From Pandoraea oxalativorans (GTDB taxonomy: Bacteria > Pseudomonadota > Gammaproteobacteria > Burkholderiales > Burkholderiaceae), in contig NZ_CP011253.3 of assembly GCF_000972785.3 (NCBI RefSeq), positions 3,844,001 through 3,908,000 of the forward strand: 64,000 nt of DNA, given 5' to 3'. Shown piece by piece: positions 37,065-45,786 of this stretch. The position numbers were made by a program, and so were the translations under genes. The notes below the pieces were generated by a model that was given only the letters and a program-made list of their open reading frames with translations, was not told the origin of the DNA and searched no databases. Position 1 is the first letter of the stretch. Every line of letters begins with the position of its first letter.

Positions 37065-38402
37065 ATGTCCACCACACACACGACGCCGCAGGCCCTGCGC
37101 GCCGTCCGCGCGCAACTGGTCTACTTCACGCACGATTCTGCGCGCGCCTATCTCGACGGCACGCCCGGCACCGTGCACCACGCGGACGGGATCGTCGCGT
37201 TCGAGAACGGCCGCATCACGGCCGTTGGCGATTACGCCAGGGTCGCACCGACGCTGCCCGCCGGGACGCCCATCGAGGACCTGCGCGACAAGGTCGTCAC
37301 ACCCGGCTTCATCGACACGCACATTCACTATCCGCAGACGGACATGATCGCGTCGCCCGCGCCGGGGCTGTTGCCCTGGCTCGAGAAGTACACGTTTCCG
37401 ACCGAGCGCCGTTTCGAGAATCCGGAATATGCGGCAGACGTTGCGCAGTTCTTCCTCGACGAACTGCTGCGCGGCGGCACCACGAGCGCATTGGTGTACT
37501 GCACGGTGCACCCGGGCTCGGCCGACGCGTTCTTCAAGGAAAGCGATTCGCGCGACCTGCGCATGATCGCGGGCAAGGTGATGATGGATCGCAACTGCCC
37601 CGAGTTCCTGCGCGACACGGCCGAGGCCGGCGCACGCGACAGCGAAGCGCTGATTCAGCGCTGGCACAACAAGGGGCGTCAGTTGTATGCGCTCACGCCG
37701 CGCTTCGCGCCGACCTCGACCGAGGCGCAGTTGGGCGTTTGCGGCGAACTCGCCGAGCAGTATGAGGACGTGTTCATCCAGAGCCATGTCGCCGAGAACA
37801 CCGACGAAGTCGAATGGGTGCGCTCGCTGTTCCCCGGACACCGCAGCTATCTCGACGTCTACGATCACTACAAGCTGCTGCGCAAGCGCGCCGTGTACGG
37901 TCACTGCATCTGGCTCGACGAGCACGATCGCCGCCGTATGTTCGAGACGGGAACGGTGGCCGCGCATTGCCCGACGTCCAACCAGTTCCTCGGCAGCGGC
38001 CTGTTCGACTTTGCCGCCGCCGAAGCGACGCGCATGCCGGTCACGCTCGCGACCGACGTGGGCGGCGGCTCCACGTTCTCGATGTTGCAGACGATGAACG
38101 AAGCGCACAAGGTCGCGCGTCTGTCGGGCTATCACCTCTCGGCCGAACGCATGTTCTACCTCGCGACCGAGGGCGCCGCGCACGCGCTGGATCTGCACGG
38201 CACCATCGGCACGCTCGCCGTGGGCGCCGAGGCCGACTTCGTAGTGCTCGATCCGAAGGCGACGCCGTTGCTCGCGCGTCGTACGGCGCTGGTCGAATCG
38301 CTCGAAGAGTTGCTGTTTGCGTTCGCCATGCTCGGCGACGATCGCGCGATTGCCACGACGTATGCCGCAGGCAAGCCGGTCCATCGCCGCGTGGCCGCCT
38401 GA
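37065..38402 (+). CDS. guaD: Guanine deaminase
   Basis: A 445-residue amidohydrolase converting guanine to xanthine and ammonia. Zinc-binding motifs: PGFIDTHIHYPQTDMIA, the family stretch RRFENPEYAADVAQFFLDELLRGGTTSALVYCTVHP, TPRFAPTSTEAQL, IQSHVAENTDEVEWV, RAVYGHCIWLD and LATDVGGGSTFSMLQTMNEA. Length and motif order are typical of GuaD. Second gene of the permease-guaD pair; its product feeds xanthine dehydrogenase encoded ~4 kb upstream. A strong terminator lies 178 bp downstream. Confidence 0.96.
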   Translation: MSTTHTTPQALRAVRAQLVYFTHDSARAYLDGTPGTVHHADGIVAFENGRITAVGDYARVAPTLPAGTPIEDLRDKVVTPGFIDTHIHYPQTDMIASPAPGLLPWLEKYTFPTERRFENPEYAADVAQFFLDELLRGGTTSALVYCTVHPGSADAFFKESDSRDLRMIAGKVMMDRNCPEFLRDTAEAGARDSEALIQRWHNKGRQLYALTPRFAPTSTEAQLGVCGELAEQYEDVFIQSHVAENTDEVEWVRSLFPGHRSYLDVYDHYKLLRKRAVYGHCIWLDEHDRRRMFETGTVAAHCPTSNQFLGSGLFDFAAAEATRMPVTLATDVGGGSTFSMLQTMNEAHKVARLSGYHLSAERMFYLATEGAAHALDLHGTIGTLAVGAEADFVVLDPKATPLLARRTALVESLEELLFAFAMLGDDRAIATTYAAGKPVHRRVAA

Positions 38403-38580
38403 CCACCTGACCACCTGAGCGCCCGATGCACTGATCGCAGTCGTTGCACCGATCCGGTCTGTTAGTGCATGCCGCAGGCCCGATCTCTTACACGAGGACG
38501 TGGGCGTCGTCGCTCTGGCGGCGCACGCGCCCTCGTAGTCGCCGACCGTGCGCAAGGGGCAAACGGTCGGGGATCTCCTT

Positions 38581-38605
38581 GGGCAGCCAGTGGCTGCCCT
38601 TTTTT
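38581..38605 (+). terminator. Rho-independent terminator after guanine deaminase
   Basis: GGGCAGCC-AGT-GGCTGCCC followed by TTTTTT. The ~180 bp between the guaD stop and this hairpin contain no gene that I can support; the tract could be an untranslated tail or a short RNA. Confidence 0.92.
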
Positions 38606-38654
38606 GCTTTTTGCAATGGCGTCGCCGTTGGCCGCGATGTCACGCAAACGTCGC

Positions 38655-38685
38655 TTGCGCGATCGCCCTGCGCCGATGCTATAAT
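38655..38685 (+). promoter_or_regulatory. Promoter of the Mn-riboswitch transcript
   Basis: Perfect -10 TATAAT (38680-38685) with a TTGCGC -35-like hexamer at 38655-38660; the 19-bp spacing is long. The expected start of transcription falls just before the riboswitch. Confidence 0.65.
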
Positions 38686-38696
38686 CCGCTTCGATT

Positions 38697-38820
38697 CATT
38701 GGGGAGTAGCCGCCCTGTCATAGACATCAGTCTTCGGCAGGGGCGTACGTCAACAGACTTGGCCGGTTCCGGCTATGGCGTGCGCAGCCCTCGGGCCTGG
38801 CGAGACCGATGACGATGCTT
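38697..38820 (+). promoter_or_regulatory. yybP-ykoY Mn2+ riboswitch
   Basis: The conserved core is clear: TTGGGGAGTAGCCGCC at the 5' side, GTACGTCAACAGACTTGG in the second conserved loop, and CGAGACCGATGACG at the 3' side, in the order seen for the E. coli alx and mntP elements. These RNAs bind Mn2+ and switch on Mn exporters. Downstream, CCGGGCC (38828-38834) can pair with GGCCCGG (38866-38872) directly next to the GGAG ribosome site, a plausible expression platform. Confidence 0.92.
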
Positions 38821-38886
38821 CCGCCACCCGGGCCGGGATGCATTGTCATTGGCTCGCATGTACACGGCCCGGCGGAGAAAAATAAG

Positions 38887-39444
38887 GTGTCCCCATTCCT
38901 CGTATCGACCGGTGTGGTCGCGCTTGCCGAAATCGGCGATAAAACCCAATTGTTGTCCCTTGTGCTCGCTGCGCGCTTCAAGAAGCCCGTACCGATCATT
39001 CTCGGCATTTTCGTCGCCACGCTCGTCAATCACGGCTTTGCCGGGGCGGTCGGCGAATGGCTGTCGACGGCCATCAGTCCCACCATCATGAAATGGGCCG
39101 TCGTGGCCTCCTTCATCGGCATGGCGATCTGGATTCTCATCCCCGACAAGCTCGACGACGAAGAGACCAACACGCGTCGCAAGTTCGGCGTGTTCGTCTC
39201 GACCGTCATCACGTTCTTCATTGCCGAAATGGGCGACAAGACGCAAATCGCAACGGTGATGCTCGCCGCGCGCTATCAGGACTTCTTCGGTGTCGTGGCG
39301 GGCACGACGCTCGGCATGATGCTCGCGAACGTGCCTGCCGTACTCGTCGGCCACAAGTTCTCGGGACGCTTGCCGACCCGCGCCGTGCATGCCGTGGCGG
39401 CCGTGATCTTCCTCGTGCTCGGCATCATCACGCTGATACAGTAA
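38887..39444 (+). CDS. GDT1/UPF0016 (TMEM165-family) Mn2+ exporter
   Basis: A 185-residue membrane protein with two copies of the family motif E-x-GDKTQ: ALAEIGDKTQLLSLVLAARF and FIAEMGDKTQIATVMLAARY. About six transmembrane helices. Family members export Mn2+ (or Ca2+); the riboswitch upstream makes manganese the likely substrate. The start is placed at GTG 38887 because GGAG lies 9 nt upstream and the protein then begins SPFLVSTGVVALAEIGDKTQ; the in-frame ATG at 38809 falls inside the riboswitch. A terminator follows. Confidence 0.92.
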   Translation: MSPFLVSTGVVALAEIGDKTQLLSLVLAARFKKPVPIILGIFVATLVNHGFAGAVGEWLSTAISPTIMKWAVVASFIGMAIWILIPDKLDDEETNTRRKFGVFVSTVITFFIAEMGDKTQIATVMLAARYQDFFGVVAGTTLGMMLANVPAVLVGHKFSGRLPTRAVHAVAAVIFLVLGIITLIQ

Positions 39445-39502
39445 GCACTGCGCAATCACAGCGCGTCACGACGCGTCACGACGCGATAATGGCGATCAAC
39501 GA

Positions 39503-39533
39503 AAAAGACCGGCCTGGGATCGGCCGGTCTTTT
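39503..39533. terminator. Bidirectional terminator
   Basis: AAAAGACCGGCC-TGGGATC-GGCCGGTCTTTT, a perfect 12-bp stem with A-run and T-run, placed between the convergent Mn exporter and DUF4136 genes. Confidence 0.93.
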
Positions 39534-39560
39534 CTTGTATCCCTCACATCCGTCGGCACA

Positions 39561-40169
39561 TCACTGCCCGACTTTCTGCTGGACGTTGACGGTTCGCCCG
39601 CTCGGGAACGGCAGTTGTTTGAGCGCCGCATCGATCAGGAACGGCATCGCGGAGGCCATCGACGTTCCGGCATCGCTCGTCTCGGCCTGCACGCGATACA
39701 CCTCCTTGCCCGTGGGACGATCCGTGAAGCGCAGTTGCAATCCAGCCAGACCGTACGGGTAATCGCGCTGGACGTACGCCGGCGGCCCACCGTAGGGATA
39801 ACCGTACCAGCCCCACGGCCGTCCCCACGGGCCCCACGGACCGGGGGCGAACATCGGGTCATAGGCCGGTTCCGTCACGCGCATCACCTGCTGCGTAATG
39901 CCGTAGGACATGCCGATCAGATAGTGCGCGCTCGATGGACTTTGCTCACTGAAACCGTCCCCCGCGAGACGCGTACGCAGCCACTGCTCGTACGTTGCAT
40001 GCTCCTGATTGTTCTGCTGCTCGGGGGTGCGCGTGAACGCATAGGTGCGCGGCCCCTCGAAGCCCGGCGAAGTGCCGAACGCCGTGACCTGACTGGTCAC
40101 CGTGCTGGCGCATCCGGCCAGCAACACGCTGGCGACGGCCAACGTCGCCATTCCCCATCGTTTCCACAT
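39561..40169 (-). CDS. DUF4136 lipoprotein
   Basis: A 202-residue lipoprotein with signal peptide and lipobox VLLAGC (Cys about residue 20). The mature part (VTSQVTAFGTSPGFEGPRTYAFTR; EHATYEQWLRTRLAGDGF; SAHYLIGMSYGI) matches DUF4136, and a striking Pro/Trp/Tyr/Gly-rich insert of about 25 residues (PGPWGPWGRPWGWYGYPYGG) precedes the C-terminal beta-rich part (LQLRFTDRPTGKEVYRVQAET). Function unknown; predicted outer-membrane anchored. Divergent from pepN. Confidence 0.85.
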   Translation of the reverse strand: MWKRWGMATLAVASVLLAGCASTVTSQVTAFGTSPGFEGPRTYAFTRTPEQQNNQEHATYEQWLRTRLAGDGFSEQSPSSAHYLIGMSYGITQQVMRVTEPAYDPMFAPGPWGPWGRPWGWYGYPYGGPPAYVQRDYPYGLAGLQLRFTDRPTGKEVYRVQAETSDAGTSMASAMPFLIDAALKQLPFPSGRTVNVQQKVGQ

Positions 40170-40404
40170 GATTCAGGACTCCCGATTCCGAAACCTGCTG
40201 TAAGGCGCCTCAGCACTGCCGCGCCTCATCAGCCTGACTGGTCATTATCTTGCGACGATTTAAGCATAGGACGGCATCTCGCGCACATCCGAATCGTTTG
40301 ACGGTTGCGTCGAACGAAAATTCGGCAAATTAACAGCTCGGACACTAAGCGCGCGCCACTCCGTTACAATTTGTGAATCCCTGGCCGTCCGCACATAACC
40401 GTCC

Positions 40405-43116
40405 ATGCTCAGAACCGACCTCGCAGGTGTCATCGAACGTTCCGACTATACGCCCCCGGCGTATCTGATCGACACCGTCCAACTCGACTTCGACCTCGCC
40501 CCCGACGTGACCACCGTGACCAGCCGATTGCGCATCCACCGCAATCCGGCCGGCGCCGGCGCCGATCTCGAACTGGTGGGCCAGGGCCTGCAACTGGTCA
40601 GCATCGAGATCGACGGCAAGCCGTGGTCCGGCTACCGCACCGGCGAAGAAACGCTCACCGTCGTTGCACCGCCCGAAACGTTCGAACTCACGCTGGTCAC
40701 CCGCTGCCGTCCGCAAGAGAACACGTCGCTCATGGGGCTGTACGTTTCCGGCGGCAACTTCTTCACGCAATGCGAAGCCGAGGGCTTCCGCAAGATCACC
40801 TACGTCCTCGACCGTCCCGATGTAATGGCGACGTACACCGTCACGTTGCGTGCCGAGCGCGAGACGTATCCGGTGCTGCTTGCCAACGGCAATCTGATCG
40901 ATAAGGGCGATCTGCCGGACGGACGCCATTTCGCCGTCTGGGACGATCCGTTCAAGAAGCCGAGCTATCTGTTCGCGCTGGTCGCCGGACGTCTGGTTTG
41001 CCGTGAGGAACGCATCGTCGCTGGCGACGGCCGCGAAAAGCTCCTTCAGGTCTGGGTGCAGCCGCAGGATCTGGACAAGACCGAACACGCCATGCATTCG
41101 CTCGTCAACTCGATCCGCTGGGACGAGTCGCGTTTCGGCCGCGTGCTCGATCTCGATCGCTTCATGATCGTCGCCGTGAGCGACTTCAACATGGGCGCGA
41201 TGGAGAACAAGGGGCTGAACATCTTCAACACGAAGTATGTGCTGGCCGATGCCGCAACGGCGACGGACGACGACTTCGGCAACATCGAAGCGGTGGTGGG
41301 TCACGAGTATTTCCACAACTGGACCGGCAACCGCGTGACCTGCCGCGACTGGTTCCAGTTGAGCCTCAAGGAAGGCCTGACGGTGTTCCGCGATCAGGAA
41401 TTCTCCGCCGACATGATGGGCTCCGAGTCGGGACGCGCCGTGAAGCGCATCGACGACGTGCGCGTGCTGCATCAGGCGCAGTTCCCGGAAGACGCCGGTC
41501 CGATGGCGCACCCGGTACGCCCCGAGAGCTACGTCGAAATCAACAACTTCTATACGGTCACCGTCTACGAGAAGGGCGCCGAAGTCGTGCGCATGTATCA
41601 GACGTTACTCGGCCGTGACGGCTTCCGTCGCGGCATGGATCTGTACTTCGAGCGTCACGACGGGCAGGCCGTCACGTGCGACGACTTCCGCGCCGCGATG
41701 GCCGACGCCAACCAGCGCGACCTCACGCAATTCGGCCGCTGGTACAGCCAGGCCGGTACGCCGCGTGTGACGGTCGATGCCGTCTACGACGAAGCCGCCC
41801 GCACGTACACGCTCACGCTGACGCAACGCTGCCCGAAGGTCGGCGTCGAGTTGCACGACGAAACGCTCGTCAAGCAACCGTTCCACATTCCGTTCGCTGT
41901 GGGTCTGCTCGATCGCGACGGCCGCGACATGGTGCTGCGCCTCGACGGTGAAGCTGCCGACGCACCTGCGTCCACCACGCGCGTGCTCGACTTCACGCAG
42001 GAGCGTCAAAGCTTCACCTTTGTCGACGTCGCCCACACGCCGATGCCGTCGCTGCTGCGCGGCTTCTCGGCACCGGTGATCGTCGAACACGAGTACACCA
42101 TCGACGAACTCGCGTTCCTGATGGCGCACGACAGCGATCCGTTCAATCGATGGGAAGCCGGGCAGCGTCTGGCGACGCGTCAGTTGCTCGCCCTCGTCGA
42201 ATCGATTCAGATGGGCCAGTTGCCGAGCGTGGACAGCTATGTGCTCGAGGCCTTCCGCCAGGTGCTGCGCGACGAAACGCTCGATCCGGCGTTCCGCGCG
42301 CAGGCGCTGACGCTGCCCGCTGAGTCGTATCTCGGCGAACAGATGACGGAGATCGATCCGGCCGCCATTCATGCCGCGCGTCAGTATCTGCGTCAACGTC
42401 TGGCCGCATCGCTGCATACGGAATGGCTCGCGGCATATCACAACCATCGTGTGCCGGGCCCGTATCAGCCCGACGCCGCATCGGCGGGTGAGCGTGCGCT
42501 GAAGAACCTTGCCCTGTCGTATCTGATGGAACTGTCGGACGCAGGTGTGGCGCAAACCGCCCGCACGCAATACGACACGGCCGATAACATGACCGACCGC
42601 TTCTCCGCACTCACCGCGCTGGTGCAACGCGGCGGTGCGGCACGTGAAGGCGACGCCACGCATGGTACGAACCACGCCGCCGAAGCGCTCGTGGACTTTT
42701 ATCAACGCTTCGAGAACGAGCCGCTCGCCATCGACAAGTGGTTTGCACTTCAGGCGATGCAGCGCGGCGACGGCAGCCACTGTGTGATCGATGCGGTGCG
42801 TGCGCTGATGGGGCATCCGGCCTTCACGCTGAAGAAGCCGAACCGCGCCCGCTCGCTGATCTTCAGCTTCTGCAGCGGCAATCCGGCGCAGTTCCACGCC
42901 ACCGACGGTTCGGGCTATCGGTTCTGGGCCGAGCAGGTGCTGGCGCTCGACGCGCTCAACCCGCAGGTCGCCGCACGACTGGCGCGCGTGCTCGACCGCT
43001 GGCGCAAGTACACGCCGACGCTGCGCGAGCGCATGCGTGACGCCTTGCAGCAAGTGGCGCAGCATCAGGCGCTGTCGAAAGACGTGCGCGAGATCGTCGA
43101 AAAGGCGCTCGCCTGA
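40405..43116 (+). CDS. pepN: Aminopeptidase N (M1 family)
   Basis: A 903-residue zinc metallopeptidase of the E. coli PepN type, releasing N-terminal amino acids from peptides in the cytosol. FNMGAMENKGLN (exopeptidase motif, near residue 264) and VGHEYFHNWTGNRVT with the HExxH zinc site (His300, Glu301) are intact, followed by LKEGLTVFRDQEFSADMMG with the third zinc ligand. The C-terminal helical domain (KKPNRARSLIFSFCSGNPAQFH) is typical of gram-negative PepN. Ribosome site weak. A long minus-strand frame across it is a shadow. Confidence 0.97.
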   Translation: MLRTDLAGVIERSDYTPPAYLIDTVQLDFDLAPDVTTVTSRLRIHRNPAGAGADLELVGQGLQLVSIEIDGKPWSGYRTGEETLTVVAPPETFELTLVTRCRPQENTSLMGLYVSGGNFFTQCEAEGFRKITYVLDRPDVMATYTVTLRAERETYPVLLANGNLIDKGDLPDGRHFAVWDDPFKKPSYLFALVAGRLVCREERIVAGDGREKLLQVWVQPQDLDKTEHAMHSLVNSIRWDESRFGRVLDLDRFMIVAVSDFNMGAMENKGLNIFNTKYVLADAATATDDDFGNIEAVVGHEYFHNWTGNRVTCRDWFQLSLKEGLTVFRDQEFSADMMGSESGRAVKRIDDVRVLHQAQFPEDAGPMAHPVRPESYVEINNFYTVTVYEKGAEVVRMYQTLLGRDGFRRGMDLYFERHDGQAVTCDDFRAAMADANQRDLTQFGRWYSQAGTPRVTVDAVYDEAARTYTLTLTQRCPKVGVELHDETLVKQPFHIPFAVGLLDRDGRDMVLRLDGEAADAPASTTRVLDFTQERQSFTFVDVAHTPMPSLLRGFSAPVIVEHEYTIDELAFLMAHDSDPFNRWEAGQRLATRQLLALVESIQMGQLPSVDSYVLEAFRQVLRDETLDPAFRAQALTLPAESYLGEQMTEIDPAAIHAARQYLRQRLAASLHTEWLAAYHNHRVPGPYQPDAASAGERALKNLALSYLMELSDAGVAQTARTQYDTADNMTDRFSALTALVQRGGAAREGDATHGTNHAAEALVDFYQRFENEPLAIDKWFALQAMQRGDGSHCVIDAVRALMGHPAFTLKKPNRARSLIFSFCSGNPAQFHATDGSGYRFWAEQVLALDALNPQVAARLARVLDRWRKYTPTLRERMRDALQQVAQHQALSKDVREIVEKALA

Positions 43117-43129
43117 TCGATGTCAAAGG

Positions 43130-43165
43130 CATGCGGCCGAGGGCGATCGCCGTCACGGCCGCATG
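43130..43165. terminator. Convergent hairpin at the pepN / hypothetical gene junction
   Basis: CATGCGGCCG ... CGGCCGCATG, perfect 10-bp arms. It overlaps the last codons of the minus-strand gene, and no U-run follows on either strand, so its terminator role is only probable. Confidence 0.45.
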
Positions 43166-43749
43166 ACTTCGAAGTATCCGCAGGTCAGGCGAAGCTTGTA
43201 TGGCCAGCGCGGCCCCGCACCGATCAACGGCCGCAGCGCCGGCACGGGAATCATCACATCCTCGAACGTCCCGCCCATGAGAAAGTTGGCGGGATCGTTG
43301 CATAATTTCACCTTGCCGCTCATCGCACTAACGGTGATGTGCACGTCTTGCCCCGGGTAGGCGGGCGGATCGCGAAACGTGAGTTGATAGATCATCATCA
43401 CGTCGGCGTCCGGTGGACTCTCGATCTCGTAGGTGCCGTTGGGCAGGTGCGAGTGAAACGTGAGGCGCAGCGACTCGTCGAACGCCGCGTGAGAGGCGAC
43501 CGGCGAGCGAACTTCCGCGCGCACGCTCCACCAGTGGGGCGAGCCCTCCACGACATCCAGACGCACGTCGACAGGCAGAAAGCGCCGCTTTTCCTCGCCG
43601 TCGTAGCACCACGACTTCATGCAACCGTCGTAGTGCAATGCCGCGCGTTCGGGCGCGCCCTGCTCGTCGATCATCACCCTTGGATAGCGGCTGTCGACGG
43701 AAACTGGCGGCACGAGATCACCGCGCGAAAGGAGAATGAACTCTTCCAT
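43153..43749 (-). CDS. Conserved-looking hypothetical protein
   Basis: A 198-residue protein that I do not recognise. It begins MEEFILLSRGDLVPPVSVDSR and is beta-rich with many aromatic and acidic residues (MKSWCYDGEEKRRFLPVDVRLDV; SPHWWSVRAEVRSP; LRLTFHSHLPNGTYEIESPPDADVMMIYQLTF). Two Cys lie in CMKSWCYDG. No signal peptide or membrane helix is visible. Codon usage and GC match neighbouring genes and the frame is long and clean, so it is very likely real. It lies downstream of the MFS transporter and a possible micro-ORF on the same strand. Confidence 0.75.
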   Translation of the reverse strand: MEEFILLSRGDLVPPVSVDSRYPRVMIDEQGAPERAALHYDGCMKSWCYDGEEKRRFLPVDVRLDVVEGSPHWWSVRAEVRSPVASHAAFDESLRLTFHSHLPNGTYEIESPPDADVMMIYQLTFRDPPAYPGQDVHITVSAMSGKVKLCNDPANFLMGGTFEDVMIPVPALRPLIGAGPRWPYKLRLTCGYFEVMRP

Positions 43750-43878
43750 GCGCTACCTCCCGACTTCTGCTCTGCAATTCCGAGTCGTTGCCGCGAGCGT
43801 GTCCCGCTGTCACCCGCATAGGCGCGCAAGTTGCCATCTCTCACGGTGCTGATGGATGCGCGCCATTTGGAGCGCAGT

Positions 43879-43995
43879 CTAGGCGACGAAATGCATTTGC
43901 GCACCTGTCAACCCTGACAGGTGCGGCGTCGCGCCGTCCCTTCCCAAGCGTTCGGCATTGGCCTGGTAGGCCGCTTCGGTTTGCAAGTCCGCCAT
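43879..43995 (-). CDS. Possible micro-protein (38 aa) downstream of the MFS gene
   Basis: ATG 43995 opens a 38-residue frame (MADLQTEAAYQANAERLG, then a short tail ending HFVA) with a GGAG ribosome site 9 nt upstream. It sits 77 bp after the MFS stop on the same strand. I know no family for it. Its 3' half contains a perfect palindrome (43900-43925), so the region may instead be regulatory. Confidence 0.35.
   Translation of the reverse strand: MADLQTEAAYQANAERLGRDGATPHLSGLTGAQMHFVA
43900..43925. repeat. Perfect palindrome (11-bp arms)
   Basis: CGCACCTGTCA-ACCC-TGACAGGTGCG. Compact 4-nt loop and no U-run. It could be an RNA hairpin ending the MFS transcript or a protein binding site. Confidence 0.65.
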
Positions 43996-44072
43996 GATCG
44001 GGATCTCCGGTTGCGGTGAGCGCTCGCACGACGAAGGGATGGGGAATCGCCCTCGTCAGCGTGAGGCACGAT

Positions 44073-45512
44073 TTACTGCGAAATCTTCTCCAGCGCGATG
44101 TCCTTCGTGCGCGGTCCCATCAGGCCGATCACGAGCATGACGATCAGCATGGCGCACGAGATGAACGCGAACACACCGGTCACGCCGAAATTGCGCAGCA
44201 CCGACGCAATCAGAAACGCCGTAAAAATCGCCGAGAAGCGGCTCCACGAATAGACGAAACCCACCGCCCGCGCGCGAATGCCCGTGGGGAATAACTCCGT
44301 CTGATACGCGTGATAGCTGTACGACATGATGTTGTTCGCGAGCGTCAGGCCAATGCCCATCGCGATCAGCATCACCGACGACGTGACTTGCGAGAACACC
44401 ATCCCGCACACGATGCCGATACCGGCCGTCCACACGATGGCGTGCTTGCGCTCGACCTTGTCGGCCATCCACAGCCCGATCAGCGGGCCGACCGGTGCGG
44501 CCAGTGCGATCACGCTCGAATACGCGAGACTCGTCGTCACCGTGATGCCCTGCTTGATCAGCAGCGTCGGCACCCAGTTCGCAAAGCCGTAGAAGCCGAC
44601 CGTCTGGAAGATGTTGAACAGAATCATCATGATGGCGCGCTTGCGATACGGCGGCACCCACATGTCGCGAAACGCGCTCTTGGGCACGACCGGCTCCGGC
44701 ACGCCCGGCGGGGGCAACGGCCTGCCGTACTCGCGTTCGACCTTCGCTTCGAGCGCGCTGAGCACCCGCTCCGCTTCATCCAGACGCCCCTTCTGCGCCA
44801 GCCAGCGCGGGCTCTCCGGCAGGGCACGGCGAATCCACCAGACGAACACCGCACCGTGCGCGCCGATGAGCACCACCCAGCGCCAGCCTTCCAGACCGAG
44901 GAATTCGCGCGGCACGAGCCAATACGCCAGCAGCGCCACGACCGGTACCGCCGTGAAACCGACGGCCTGTTCGCACGCAAAGGCACGCCCGCGAATCTGT
45001 TTGGGTACGAGTTCCGCGATGTAAGTGCCGATCGTCACCAGTTCCACGCCGATGCCGAGGCCCACCACGAAGCGCCAGAAGTTCACGCCGGTGGCCGTCT
45101 CCTGAAACGCCATGATGACGTTGGCGACGGTGTACCAGAGCAGTGAGCCGGTAAACACCGCGCGACGCCCGAAGCGGTCAGCGAGAAAGCCGCACGCAAT
45201 GGTGCCGATGAACAGGCCGGAGAACAGCGCGGCGATAAAGCTCGCCACACCGGTCGTGCCGAACAGGCCCGGTGTCGTAGGCGTGAGGATGCCGCTCTTC
45301 ACCAGCCCCGGTGCGATGTAGCCGGTGTAGAGCAGGTCGTAGAGTTCGAAGAAGAAACCGAGACTAAGCAGCACCACCAGTTTCCAGACAGTGCGGGTCG
45401 GGGGCAGACGGTCGAGACGGGCGGAAATGTCGCCCGCGCTCAGGCGGGTTGCCGCTGTCGTTGCTTGAGCGGCGTGAGGTATGGAAGGCATTGATACGTC
45501 GGGGGATGGCAT
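44073..45512 (-). CDS. MFS transporter (sugar/organic-acid type)
   Basis: A 479-residue, 12-helix major facilitator. The MFS signature between TM2 and TM3 reads [14 protein letters not shown], and after TM6 the loop carries [24 protein letters not shown], a pattern of the sugar-transporter/aromatic-acid branch. The second half has [21 protein letters not shown] and [18 protein letters not shown]. The start is ATG 45512 with GGAGA 9 nt upstream; the open frame extends to 45722 without support. It follows an aconitase-family gene on the same strand, so the substrate is probably a hydroxy- or tricarboxylic acid; this is inference. Confidence 0.85.
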   Translation of the reverse strand: MPSPDVSMPSIPHAAQATTAATRLSAGDISARLDRLPPTRTVWKLVVLLSLGFFFELYDLLYTGYIAPGLVKSGILTPTTPGLFGTTGVASFIAALFSGLFIGTIACGFLADRFGRRAVFTGSLLWYTVANVIMAFQETATGVNFWRFVVGLGIGVELVTIGTYIAELVPKQIRGRAFACEQAVGFTAVPVVALLAYWLVPREFLGLEGWRWVVLIGAHGAVFVWWIRRALPESPRWLAQKGRLDEAERVLSALEAKVEREYGRPLPPPGVPEPVVPKSAFRDMWVPPYRKRAIMMILFNIFQTVGFYGFANWVPTLLIKQGITVTTSLAYSSVIALAAPVGPLIGLWMADKVERKHAIVWTAGIGIVCGMVFSQVTSSVMLIAMGIGLTLANNIMSYSYHAYQTELFPTGIRARAVGFVYSWSRFSAIFTAFLIASVLRNFGVTGVFAFISCAMLIVMLVIGLMGPRTKDIALEKISQ

Positions 45513-45786
45513 GGAAATCGTCTCCGGGCCCGTTCGGTCATGGCCGAACTGCTCACAGTCCGACGTCTCTTCGGACATCGGATACACCATGAATCGACAG
45601 GCGCGAGGCCGAAATTGTGCCACGAATGACACCGCGCCAGTCACCTTTGCCACGCACCGCGAAAAATTGCGATGTTCACCAACAACGGCACAGCCGCTTT
45701 CCGATGCGACCGTACGCAGCACATCGTGTCGAATCGTCGCCGTGCCGCGGCATGCATCGCACGCAGCGAAACCGTCGCGACGCGCG

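Noticed and set aside
38403..38580. Possible guanidine-type riboswitch or small RNA after guanine deaminase
   Set aside because: ACGAGG/ACGTGG fragments are present but no consistent paired hairpins with conserved loops could be drawn; only the terminator at 38581 is supported.
41605..43065. 486-codon minus-strand frame across pepN
   Set aside because: Antisense to conserved aminopeptidase sequence; composition typical of a shadow frame.
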